The notes beneath the pieces are model-generated. The model searched no databases and was not told where the DNA came from. It saw only the letters and a program-made list of their open reading frames with translations. 64,000 bases of DNA from Prosopocoilus inquinatus (lineage: Eukaryota > Arthropoda > Insecta > Coleoptera > Lucanidae): assembly GCA_036172665.1 (NCBI GenBank), contig CM069872.1, positions 52,810,101-52,874,100 on the forward strand, in the 5' to 3' direction. Each line of letters opens with the position of its first letter. The stretch's first letter is position 1. The position numbers and the translations under genes were made by a program. Of this stretch, positions 45,116-56,016 are shown one piece after another.

Positions 45116-45999
45116 AAACCTAAATCTGCACCTAACAACTTACAGCAGGATTGTGTTCATAAAGCCTAACTACAACTGCTTGATTCGCGTTTACTTTCGT
45201 CGAAACCCGACTGCATTCACCGGACTATAACAAATTTAGCGTTTGTTTTGAACCTCGTAAGTTCTGAAGTCGTTTAAGTTTAAAATAGCAAGTGGCGTGT
45301 TGAATTGCCGTTGTGTGCGGTCACGAACGAGAAATAAAAAGAAAGAACCGCAGGTAATCTTTCCACGAGACTTTTTTTTTCTTCTTCTTCTCGACGGGTT
45401 AGGTAAGTGAACGCGTAAATAAATCAAGGAATTAAATAAAACTTATCTGGGCCGTAAAGGCTGGTGGCGTTTTCATATTTTCACTTTATCTGATTAGGAA
45501 CGGCCGCGCGAATAAGTTTTAATGAGTTTATTAGCCGGTGCTCGCGGCGGCGAACTAGGACGATCGGGCCCCCGGGATAAATAGAAAATTAAAATCCCTG
45601 TTCCGGTGGATTTCCAGGGACGGCACGTCGCTTTTTGTTGCCGTGCTCAACGCGATCCCGACAGAAAACTGCTTTGTCTTCATCATACTTGCGACAAGTA
45701 ACGGGATTATGGACCCTTCCGAGCTTGGCTTAACGCAGATTTGTTCTGTCCGTCACAATTTTCGGGGAATTACTTGTGTGTACTTAAATACAATACACGA
45801 AAGAAAAAAAAATTATGCTGCTCCGCAAAAAACAACTTATTCTGCAGGTCCATGTGATTACTTCTCCCGACGTAAACCCGATTGCTTCTCCTTCCTTTTC
45901 GACCGCGTGATTACTTCTCTCTCACTTCTTATTGAGCGATCGTAATCATAATTACAATTTGGATTGAGATGAAGTGATAATTACGCTTGATTTTTCACC
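45116..45999. other. Mixed single-copy region with a GC-rich patch
   Basis: 45480-45640 is CpG-rich (GAACGGCCGCGCGAATAAG, GCTCGCGGCGGCGAACTAGG, GGGCCCCCGGGATAAATAG) and single-copy in the window. A + strand ORF at 45643-45945 (100 aa) has no recognisable domain. It may be regulatory DNA, without direct support. Confidence 0.4.
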
Positions 46000-46009
46000 A
46001 ATCGCTCAC

Positions 46010-46300
46010 GCTTGCATCGACCGGCTCCCCTCTCACAAGCGTCGTAACAGATGGGAGGCGCAAACCGTCATAAAAGGCCAGAGCGATTACTTCGCTGGTC
46101 CCCCGCGGAATCATAACCTAACCCACCTGGCTTGATCAACCCTTCCTAGCAAGCTTTCTGCTGGTCAACCGCAGGATGTTAACCGTTCTTTCCTAGCAAG
46201 TACTCTGCTGGTCAACCGCAGGATATTAACCGTTCCATCCCGGCAAGCACTCTGCCCAGGGATCATATAATACGTGACAGATGGATTTTATACGTTACGT
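46010..46300 (+). repeat. CTGGTC-CCGCAGG block, copy 1 (copy 2 at 54160-54450)
   Basis: Order of boxes: GATGGGAGGCGCAA, ATAAAAGGC, GGATTACTTCGCTGGTC (GCGATTACTTCGCTGGTC here), CCCCGCGGAATCATAACC, TAACCCACC, GGCTTGATCAACCC, two CTGGTCAACCGCAGGAT units and GGCAAGCACTCTGC followed by CAGGGATC. The same order and orientation recur 8.1 kb downstream. The ATAAAAGG box is TATA-like (TATAAAAGG in copy 2), so a promoter inside a mobile repeat is possible. Confidence 0.85.
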
Positions 46301-47800
46301 GCATAATAAGTACTCGTATGTATAAAAAGCATAAAATAAAATAAAATAAAACTTACTTGTCCATAGATTTGTGCGTAAACCGCAGTATTATACCGCATGG
46401 AATTGTAAACGTACAAAATTATGAAGCATTCTGTTTTAAAAACAGGGCGAAAATACACTTTGTATCCTTATCATTGTCATAATCATTCTGTCATGACTGG
46501 CTAAATGACATTCTGTAAATCCAAACGTGGAAAGTTGCTACGGCGGAAGCTAAGTGATATTGCTGATCTGAGTTTAATTAAATTAAGTTATTTGCCTACA
46601 CGTACAGAGGCATTTGCGAAATTAATCGGTAAATACGTGCGGATCACATACTGATACATACTACCGGATGCAAACAGAAGTAAAGACTTGAAAGAACTTG
46701 ATTGTCTGGATTATTATTATTCTTTTTTTTTTCTGAATTGATACACACTTATTAGATTGTAAAATATTACATAGCATTTTATATTCTTGTTTTATACTGT
46801 ATAACGTGGAAAACATTGTTAAACAGTATTTTATACTGTCACGGGCTCCTTGGGACCCTTGTAGCCTAACCTACAGTGTTTACCTAACAGACAATGCAGC
46901 ATTTGTGGCAACACATCAATGTTTTATACAGTATTATACCCACGCATTACACTGTATTTGATAAAACGTGTAATACTCTAACAATCCTCACTTTGCTGGT
47001 CATCCGCAGAATATGAACCGTTCCCTGTACACCTTTTCGAACTGTCAAATTGTTATTGAGATTAATCAGTTTGATTGCAGAATATATCAATTGAATTTGA
47101 GATTACGTCATTTATAATTAAGACGCGTCAATTTTAATTGAAACATGAATGATTTTAAATTCCCTTAAATGGTCAAACATAATTCAATAAAAATCCTTAG
47201 AACATGACTGATCGTTCTGATCACAATCACATCCAATCAATCGCAGAAACGACGACTTTAATATTCATTTTGTTTTATTTTATTTTTTACTAGAAAACAC
47301 CATAATAGGCTTGAAGTAAATGATAGCCCTTTAGTTCAACCATTTCTGCAAGAACTAAGTTGAACTGACCAATAGGAGACTAAAAACACGCGGACCAATC
47401 GATCTCCAATAAGATGGAAGAGGTTTATTACTGCGAAAATTGTGATCGTGATACAAGTGGACCTTAAGCATTGTGTATGTTTGTTTATTTCAAGAAAAAA
47501 AAAAAAAACAACTGCACAATAAGAAATAAAAAACTCAAGCCCCTCAAGAATTGTACAATTCTGTTTTCTGATTAAAGTAGATAAAAAAAAATTCCAATTT
47601 TTTCTTGTCTAGTCTAAAATTCGTGCTTTCTGAATCACATTTAATATTTCCTGCAATGAAACTGATTAATCTGAATCACAACTAACGAATTTTGAAATGA
47701 AATTGATAAATCTGGACGCAGTCTGAAACTGACTTGATTAATCTGAATTTTAAATAACGCATTCTGAAATTAAATTAACAATTCCGAATTGCGTTTGATG
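46301..47800. other. AT-rich region, no supported gene
   Basis: It includes palindrome-like TTTTATACTGTATAACGTGG words near 46791-46840 that recur in diverged form at 46920-46970, and loosely repeated CTGATTAATCTGAAT words at 47630-47790. No coding segment is seen. Confidence 0.4.
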
Positions 47801-48065
47801 AAAATTTCCGAAATACGGTTGATCTCTTCGGAATTACAGCTGGAAATGGTGTGGTACATTTTGCTGGTCGTTCGCAGGATGTGATCCGTTCGCTCTTGTA
47901 TAATCTGCTGGTCAACCGCAGGGTATAAACAGTAAATTCGTAAATTCTGAATTACAGCTGGAAATGGTGTGGTATATTTTGCTGGTCGTTCGCAGGATGT
48001 GATCCGCTCGCTCTTGTGTAATCTGCTGGTCAACCGCAGGGTATAAACCGTTCTCCTCTGGAGTG
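47801..48065 (+). repeat. Two tandem ~125-bp units with CTGGTCGTTCGCAGG
   Basis: AATTACAGCTGGAAATGGTG, TTTTGCTGGTCGTTCGCAGG, ATGTGATCCG and ATCTGCTGGTCAACCGCAGG occur twice. The same boxes are built into the following 413-bp array. A 102-aa minus-strand ORF is a repeat translation. Confidence 0.9.
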
Positions 48066-48229
48066 GTCTTACCGCCAAACCCTTTTATAGCTTAAGGTGG
48101 CTAACGTCGTCCGCCTATACCGTCCCGCAGTCGTTCGTAATCACCGCCCCGCAGCTTCCGCGAAAACGTAACCAAAAAGGTTGCCCGCTTGATGTATGCA
48201 CATACAATGATCGGTATTGAGTGATCGTG

Positions 48230-49830
48230 TGATTGTGAGTACGTAAACATCGAAACAATGACAGCAGCTGTTATATAAGCATGCTGGTGGATAGGCCACC
48301 AGTTCAGACGTGATTGATGGATTGCCTAATCTACTAATTTTTTTAGCTTTTTCTTCTTTTTTTTAATCAAAAAGAACGAGTGCTTTAATGGAGGAATTTA
48401 ACATGTGTTTGTGAGTACGTAAACATCGAAACAGTGATGGTACGAGCATGCTGGTGGATAGGCAACCAATGAAGCTTAGCGTTGCACAACCATTTCTGAC
48501 TTGATTAAGCTGCATAATCTAAACTTTAATATTTTGCAGGTCGTTCGCAGGATGTGATCCGCTCCCTCTTGTATAATCTGCTGGTCAACCGCAGGGTATA
48601 AACCGTTCTCCTCTGGCGTGGTCTTCCCGCCAAACCCGTTTCTTGCTTAACGTGGCTAACGTCGTCCGCCTATACCGCCCCCGCAGTCGTCCGTAATCAC
48701 CGCCCCGCAGCTTCCGCGAAAACGTAACCGAAAAGGTCGCCCGCTTGAAGTACATACGATTAGTTTTTTTTTTTTTAATCAAAAAGGAACGAGTTCTTTA
48801 GTGGAGGAATTTAACATGTGTTTGTGAGTACCTAAACATCGAAACAGTGATGGTACGAGCATGCTGGTGGATAGGCAACCAATGAAGCTTAGCGTTGCAC
48901 AACCATTTCTGACTTTATTAAGCTGCATAATCTAAACTTTAATATTTTGCTGGTCGTTCGCAGGATGTGATCCGCTCCCTCTTGTATAATCTGCTGGTCA
49001 ACCGCAGGGTATAAACCGTTCTCCTCTGGCGTGGTCTTCCCGCCAAACCCGTTTCTTGCTTAACGTGGCTAACGTCGTCCGCCTATACCGCCCCCGCAGT
49101 CGTCCGTAATCACCGCCCCGCAGCTTCCGCGAAAACGTAACCGAAAAGGTCGCCCGCTTGAAGTACATACGATTAGTTTTTTTTTTTTTAATCAAAAAGA
49201 ACGAGTTCTTTAGTGGAGGAATTTAACATGTGTTTGTGAGTACCTAAACATCGAAACAGTGATGGTACGAGCATGCTGGTGGATAGGCAACCAATGAAGC
49301 TTAGCGTTGCACAACCATTTCTGACTTGATTAAGCTGCATAATCTAAACTTTAATATTTTGCTGGTCGTTCGCAGGATGTGATCCGCTCCCTCTTGTATA
49401 ATCTGCTGGTCAACCGCAGGGTATAAACCGTTCTCCTCTGGCGTGGTCTTCCCGCCAAACCCGTTTCTTGCTTAACGTGGCTAACGTCGTCCGCCTATAC
49501 CGCCCCCGCAGTCGTCCGTAATCACCGCCCCGCAGCTTCCGCGAAAACGTAACCGAAAAGGTCGCCCGCTTGAAGTACATACGATTAGTTTTTTTTTTTT
49601 AATCAAAAAGAACGAGTTCTTTAGTGGAGGAATTTAACATGTGTTTGTGAGTACCTAAACATCGAAACAGTGATGGTACGAGCATGCTGGTGGATAGGCA
49701 ACCAATGAAGCTTAGCGTTGCACAGCCGTTTCTGACTTGATTGATGAGTTGCATAATCTAAACACTTTTTATCTTTTCCCTCTTTAATTTTTAATCAAAA
49801 ACAACGAGCGTCGTCGCCGAGGAATTCAAG
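48230..49830 (+). repeat. 413-bp satellite, about three near-identical units plus partial ends
   Basis: GCTGGTCGTTCGCAGGATG recurs at about 48536-48950-49363, roughly 413 bp apart. Units carry CGTCGTCCGCCTATACCGCC, CACCGCCCCGCAGCTTCCGC, a T-run, ATCAAAAAGAACGAGTTC, GGATAGGCAACCAATGAAGC and CTGACTTGATTAAGCTGC. Units are almost identical, differing mainly in T-run length, so amplification was recent. Identical 65-aa minus-strand ORFs at 48585-48782 and 48998-49195 are a consequence of this. Part of the unit (TTTCTGACTTGATT..., AATCAAAAAGAACGAG) is shared with the 42.1-43.8 kb cluster. Confidence 0.93.
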
Positions 49831-50819
49831 AGTATGAGAAACGTTTTATTAAGAAGGCGCACGCAGAAAACCCCTAATCGCCCCTTAAAAGGCGAGAGCA
49901 AAAAGAAAAAAAAAACAGCCGGTTTTCATTTCTGTCCCGGCCATTCTTTAAATGACGGGCGTTCATCGCGAGGCCGCCTTTCAAACAAACGGCGAACAAG
50001 AAACAAAGTTTTAAAGCCGCGCTATCATTCCCGAAAGGGCGCGCCCTCGCCCCGCGGGGCTCCCCCCAGCGACAACGAGCCGGATCTCGCAATAATTCCC
50101 GAATCCGAGGAGTAAGCAGTAAGACGACGTCCTTTGTTTGAGGAAGCGGGCGCGTCACGGTGGCAACTTACGCAATTCGCGGCGGGGGGGTGGCGTGAGG
50201 GGGGGCGAGACCCCGAGGGGGTCGTTATCTTTCACGCGGGGCGGGAGAATTTTGCTCTTTTTCTTCTTAAAAAAAAAAAAAAAAATTCAGGATTACGCTT
50301 AATATTTTATAATTCCTTTCGGGATTCGACTCGTCGCCGTCGCCGTCGCCGCCGCCGTTATGGCAATAAGGTGGAGGCGAACGGGGTCGAATACCAATAA
50401 GACTTACGACGTTTTAAAAACGTCACGCGCACTCTTCCTCAAACATCGGAAATCATTTCGGGGGCGGCGGCGGGGCTTTGCGAACGCGCGAATTTTAACG
50501 AGTTCGCGGTCGCTCCTCTTCGGAAACGACGAGAAAGCGGAACTTGCGTTGTTTAATAAACTGCGCCCGTTCGCACGTTTACGTTTTTTAAATCGTTTTT
50601 ACTCGCGAGTTTCCTTCGACGCGACTGTTTTCTTTGCCGACGTCAAATTTCGAAAACTTACGATCGAACGCAAACGCAAATCATCCAAACACACAAACGT
50701 GATTGAAAATTGAATTGAAATTCAAAACAATTAAGCGAAAACGGAAACCGAATAACGGGGCCCGTATTTTGTTTACAAAACGGCGGCTCGTCTAAGTTGG
50801 GCGAGCGACTTCGTGCGGT
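49831..50819. other. GC-rich single-copy region, no convincing gene
   Basis: It holds CCTCGCCCCGCGGGGCTCC, GGGGGGGTGGCG, an A-run (50269-50285) and a (GTCGCC)n/(GCC)n run at 50333-50357. Overlapping ORFs up to 117 aa occur on both strands, as expected of GC-rich sequence, and are basic with no motif. A conserved non-coding or regulatory role is possible but unproven. Confidence 0.4.
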
Positions 50820-50985
50820 CAAAAATCAACCAAAACTAAATCAAGATAAATAAATGTAGATGGGACGTGAAAAAGGAATACAGTGACTAAAAGCGCCATC
50901 GTCATGAATGACTCATGACACAATGATCGACCGCTGCAAATGACGCATGATCTTTCACCAATCGCTTGGACCTCCTCGACTTTCA
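50820..50985 (+). repeat. Dispersed repeat, copy 1 (copy 2 at 54545-54675)
   Basis: ATAAATAAATGTAGATGGGA, GACGTGAAAAAGGAA, GCCATCGTCATGAATGACTC and TTGATCGACCGCTGCAAAT (ATGATCGACC here) are shared with 54545-54675. A TTTTCACCAATCGCT-type box links it also to 45989-46010. The two copies bracket the TGACAG-rich arrays. Confidence 0.85.
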
Positions 50986-51049
50986 CGTTAGCCAATAGCA
51001 AACACGTAGATTTTTGCGAAACTCCTCTTTAGGTTACGTTACGTCACCT

Positions 51050-52695
51050 TATGGGTTATGAGCAAAACGCTTCAATTTTAGTCAGCTGGCATCCGTCAGG
51101 CGTCAATCCTGATGGTTAGGTAGTCATTCGTTTTTCTTCCTGACTTCATTCATCAAGAAAGTAGAAAATCAAGACCGGCTTGATGAATGTTTCAATCGAT
51201 AGCTTGGGTTGGGTACACGTAACACTGCGTTTTTCTTTTTGACAGCTGTCATCCGTAAAATGTCAAAGTTGACGTTTTTGATCGGCGAAACAAAATTTTA
51301 ATGTTAACGAAAGAACTGTCGAAATGTGTTGCTGTGATTGTTAAAATGAAGACATTCGGAGCTAATCACAAACAGATTTGGCAGCTCATAAAAAATAAAT
51401 TCGCCGGTTGATGAAAAAAAAAACAAAATCAATTTTTCTCCCTGGCTTATTTCATCAAAAACGAAAATCGAGACCAAAAATTTTTCAGTCGAAAACTCGA
51501 TGGGCACACGGCAACACTGAAATTTTTTGACAGCTGTCAAAAATAAATTTGTCCGTTGATAAAAAAAATCTTAATTTAAAGATAGAAACGATAGAATTGT
51601 CCAAATCAGCCGATTATTAAAGTTAAGACATATACCAATAAAAAAAACAAATTCGACACTTATTCACCAAAGCAAAATTTTAATGAAAAAAAAAAGATTA
51701 TTTTGACGTTTGAGGAGTCTTTCGTTTTTCTTCCTAGCTAATTTCATCAAAAAAGGAGATCAAAACCAATTTGATGAATTTTTCAAGCGAAAACTCGTTG
51801 GGTATACGGCAACATTGAATTTTTTTTTTTGACAGCCGTCATCCATAAAACGTCAAACTTGACGTCTCAAATCAACTAAACAAAATTTTAATGGTAGGAA
51901 GCGAACTGTCGAAATGTGTGATTGCTAAAATTAAGATATTTTGAGCTAATCGAAAACAGATTGACAGCTCATCAAAAATAAATTTGACAGTTGATATAAA
52001 AAAATCTTAATTTAAAGATAGAAACGAAAGAATCATCCGATTGTTAAAGTTAAGACATCCAATAAAAAACAAATTTGACAGTTATTCAACAAAAAACAAA
52101 AATTTTAATTAAAAAGAAAGATTATCTTGACGTTTAGCTTATTTCATCAAAAAAGAAAATCAAGACCAACTTGATGAATTTTTCAATCGAAAACTCGTTG
52201 GGTACACGGTAACACTTTTTTTTGACATCTGTCATCCATAAAACGTCAAACTTGACGTTTCCAATCAACGAAATGAAAACTTAATGGTAACAAAAAGAAC
52301 TGTCGAAATCATGTGATTATTAAAATTAAGATGATTTCGATATACAATTAATCGAAAACAGATTTGACAGCTAATCAAATGCAGATTTGACAGCAAAACA
52401 ATCAAAAAGAAATTAATTTGACTGTTTAAAAAAAAAATCGAAATTTTAATTTGAAAATAGAAACGAAAGACTCGTCAAAATTATTCGGTTGTTAAGGTTA
52501 AGACAGCCGATCAAAAATAAATTTGACAGTTATTCAACGAATCAGAATTTTAATTTAACAAAAAGAAATTATTTTGAAAATAAAAACGGAAGATTAATTG
52601 TAAAAATCAAGTAAAATCGTCAAGGTTGAGATGATTTGACAACTTTCCAAAAACAGACCTGTCAGTTCTACGATTAGAATTTTTTGGTGACTGTC
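51050..52695 (+). repeat. Diverged TGACAG-rich repeat region
   Basis: Longer, looser units contain TTTGACAGCTGTCA-type palindromes, TAAAACGTCAAACTTGACGT, AAGAACTGTCGAAAT, AGATTTGACAGCTCATC and AAAACTCGTTGGGTACACGG. Recognisable starts lie near 51240, 51830 and 52225. They appear to be older relatives of the regular 123-bp array that follows. Confidence 0.8.
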
Positions 52696-53940
52696 ATCCG
52701 TAAAACGTCAAAAATTTGACGTTCTTGGTCAACGAGACAAAAGAACTGTCGAAATCACGTGACTGTTAAAAGTAAGATATTTCAATTATGTCAGTTAATG
52801 AAAAGACAAATTTGACAGTTGACAGCAAAACGTCAAATTTGACGTTTTTGATCAACGAGACAAAAGAACTGTCGAAATCACGTGACTGTTAAAAGTAAGA
52901 TATTTCAGTTATGTCAGTTAATGAAAAGACAAATTTGACAGTTGACAGTCAAACGTCAAATTTGACGTTTTTTATCAACGAGACAAAAGAACTGTCGAAA
53001 TCACGTGACTGTTAAAAGTAAGATATTTCAATTATGTCAGTTAATGAAAAGACAAATTTGACAGGACAGTAAAACGTCAAATTTGACGTTTTTGATCAAC
53101 GAGACAAAAGAACTGTCGAAATCACGTGACTGTTAAAAGTAAGATATTTCAATTATGTCAGTGAATGAAAAGACAAATTTGACAGTTGACAGTAAAACGT
53201 CAAATTTGACGTTTTTTATCAACGAGACAAAAGAACTGTCGAAATCACGTGACTGTTAAAAGTAAGATATTTCAGTTATGTCAGTTAATGAAAAGACAAA
53301 TTTGACAGTTGACAGTCAAACGTCAAATTTGACGTTTCTTATCAACGAGACAAAAGAACTGTCGAAATCACGTGACTGTTAAAAGTAAGATATTTCAATT
53401 ATGTCAGTTAATGAAAAGACAAATTTGACAGTTGACAGTCAAACGTCAAATTTGACATTTTTTATCAACGAGACAAAAGAACTGTCGAAATCACGTGACT
53501 GTTAAAAGTAAGATATTTCAATTATGTCAGTTAATGAAAAGACAAATTTGACAGTTGACAGTAAAACGTCAAATTTGACGTTTTTGATCAACGAGACAAA
53601 AGAACTGTCGAAATCACGTGACTGTTAAAAAGTAAGATATTTCAGTTATGTCAGTTAATGAAAAGACAAATTTGACAGTTGACAGTAAAACGTCAAATTT
53701 GACGATTTGATCAACGAGACAAAAGAAATGTCGAAATCACGTGAATGTTAAAAGTAAGATATTTCAGTTATGTCAGTTAATGAAAAGACAAATTTGACAG
53801 TTGACAGTCAAACGTCAAATTTGACGTTTCTTATCAACGAGACAAAAGAACTGTCGAAATCACGTGACTGTTAAAAGTAAGATACTCCTGTTATGTCAGT
53901 TAATGAAAAGACAGATTTGACAGTTGACAGTGCACGGTGA
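52696..53940 (+). repeat. 123-bp satellite with perfect palindrome and E-box
   Basis: ATCACGTGACTG (ATCACGTGAATG in one unit) places CACGTG at 52756, 52879, 53002, 53123, 53246, 53369, 53492, 53615, 53738 and 53861, almost all 123 bp apart. Each unit also holds AAACGTCAAATTTGACGTTT (20-bp perfect palindrome, with small changes in some), AGACAAATTTGACAGTTGAC and AGTAAGATATTTCA. Units are highly similar, hence young. No coding signal is evident. Confidence 0.95.
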
Positions 53941-54159
53941 CATTGCAATTTTTTGACAACTGTCACCCATAAAACGCCAAACTTGACGTTCCTAATCAAC
54001 GAAACGAAAATTTAATTGTAACAATAGAACTGTCGAAATCATGTGATTGTTAAAGTTAAGATAATTTCGATATGCAATTAATCGAAAACAGATTTGACAG
54101 CCAATCAAATGCACTTTTGACAGCTAAACAAATACAGTTTTGACAGCCAAGCTTGCATA
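53941..54159 (+). repeat. Diverged tail of the TGACAG array
   Basis: TTTTTTGACAACTGTCACCC, CGCCAAACTTGACGTTCC, AGAACTGTCGAAATCATG and three TTTGACAGC(C/T)A words match the older upstream units better than the 123-bp units, so the young array sits inside older copies. Confidence 0.8.
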
Positions 54160-54450
54160 AACCGCCCTCCCCCGTCACAGGCGACGTCACAGATGGGAGG
54201 CGCAAGTCGTTATAAAAGGCAGGACGCGGCCCCAGAAGGATTACTTCGCTGGTCCCCCGCGGAATCATAACCTAACCCACCCGGCTTGATCAACCCGACG
54301 CGACGTTCCTTTCTAGCAAGTTCTCTGCCCGTCAACCGCAGGATTTAAACCGGTCTATCCTAGCAAGTGCTCTGCGGGTCAACCGCAGAATATTAACCGT
54401 TCCACTCCGGCAAGCACTCTGCTCAGGGATCGTATGATACGTGACAGTCG
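54160..54450 (+). repeat. CTGGTC-CCGCAGG block, copy 2
   Basis: Same order of boxes as 46010-46300: GATGGGAGGCGCAAG, TTATAAAAGGCAGG, GGATTACTTCGCTGGTCC, CGCGGAATCATAACC, GGCTTGATCAACCC, CCCGTCAACCGCAGG, CGGGTCAACCGCAG and CGGCAAGCACTCTGC. The TATAAAAGG lies about 30 bp upstream of AGGATTACTTCGC, a promoter-like geometry. Confidence 0.85.
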
Positions 54451-54544
54451 GATTTTGTGCGATACGCGTGTGTATAAAACGCATAAAATATGTAATACGT
54501 ACGCGCTTATTGTCCATGGATTTGTACATATACTGCAGTATTAT

Positions 54545-54675
54545 ACCGAATAATAAATCAAAATAAATAAATGTGGACGGGACGTGAAAAAGGAACATGA
54601 GAGTGACTTAACGCCATCGTCCTGAATGACTCACACATTGATCGACCGCTGCAAATTATGACTCACATCTGCGCA
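54545..54675 (+). repeat. Dispersed repeat, copy 2 (copy 1 at 50820-50985)
   Basis: AATAAATAAATGTGGACGGG, ACGTGAAAAAGGAAC, CGCCATCGTCCTGAATGACT and TTGATCGACCGCTGCAAAT match copy 1 in the same orientation with several substitutions and short deletions. Confidence 0.85.
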
Positions 54676-56016
54676 ATTTGAAAATAAAATACCAACCACA
54701 CCATGACCTAGATCTTGAGGTCCAAGACTGTGTGTGTTTCCCGAAACACACGCGCAGAGTGTTACTGTTGGGGCCTATACAAATCACGTCATCTATGTTA
54801 TGTATTCATATAAGTATAGATCACGCTGTCTTTGTTATGTATTATTAATTTACTTAAAATGTGAATGACTATGTATGAATTAATTGAGAAATAAAGGCAA
54901 GTTGTTTTGGTACGGAAGAATTTCTGGTGTTTAAAAAAAAAAACTGATTTGAACAGCGAACATCTGGATGTTCCCGCTGAAATTAGGTCACCCAAATCGC
55001 ATAAGTAATCCGCCCACTGGAGTAAAGAGAAATGTCGCCAGGTGATTTCCCGAACTAGGGGGTCTCGACTAGGTATAATAAATAAGTCTGTTAACAGCAC
55101 GGAATTCCTTCCAACTAATCCGGACGACAAATTCCGTCGCGACGAACCTGCGCCGCACCGCCGAGGACAATCCATCCATCGTCTTGGGAAATTTAATCTG
55201 CTTATCTAGCTGTATTTATGTAGGTCTGCACTCGCGCGCCCCGGCTTTGTTTGCGTAGGGTTTTAATTGAGCCGCCCCCGGAACGACGCGGCGCGGGCGA
55301 CGATTCTTCCGCGCATCGCGGAGCACGTTTCACGCCGCCGCCGCCGCCGTCGTAATTGCCTCGTGATAATAAAGATCTTAAGCGCATCATCGATGATTCA
55401 GATTAGGTCTGTAAGGCGATTAATTCCTCTTTCCTCTTTTTTTTTTCTTCTACTAACGGAAGAGGGCAGAGCCGAAGGGCGCCGCCTTCCTGCTCCGCAA
55501 GTAAGCGGTTTCCGATTGACCCGCGGGCGGACGTCGAGAAACTCAAAGCCGGCTCTTGTTTGTTCTACCTCTTTCAAAGAGAAAAAAAATCATTTTCGTT
55601 TTGCCCCCTTGTGTTTGGAACGGCTTTGTAGCCTGTTTCGAATTAAATTGTGGTGTTGCCGGCAGGTGAGTAGTATCCGTTAGGGCGACCGAAACCGCTT
55701 TAAAAACACGATTACAACGCCCGCAGATTATTTTATAATTTCTAACAGTTCTATTTCAGTCGTACTCTCGCATAATTCGTTTGCCATCCGCCAACAACCC
55801 CTGCGGCTCGCTTCTGCGTCGCCATTTTTCCCAGTGCGGCTTATCGAATTAAATTGAGCGGCGCGCCGGGGCTCCTCGAAGTTACGCGAAACGGCGGCCG
55901 GAGAATATTTTCCGGGACTTCTTTTGTACACCGGAATTTCTTATTTCTAGGCATAAAATAATTCTGACCTCACAGTCTTTGGTTCGCCCCTACTTTTAAT
56001 AAGATTGCAGCAATAC
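54676..56016. other. Mixed single-copy region with GC-rich patches
   Basis: A GTGTGTGTTTCCCGAAACACAC imperfect hairpin lies near 54730-54751. CpG-rich single-copy patches lie at 55120-55340 and 55780-55910, with a (GCC)n run near 55336-55349. ORFs up to 138 aa (55267-55683, +) and 125 aa (54798-55175, -) overlap each other's complements and have no known domain. No C-terminal Dop1R2 exon was recognised here. Confidence 0.4.

Noticed and set aside
49834..50713. Basic ORFs of 88-117 aa in the GC-rich region
   Set aside because: Overlapping frames on both strands in CpG-rich DNA, A-run and (GTCGCC)n content, and no recognisable domain.
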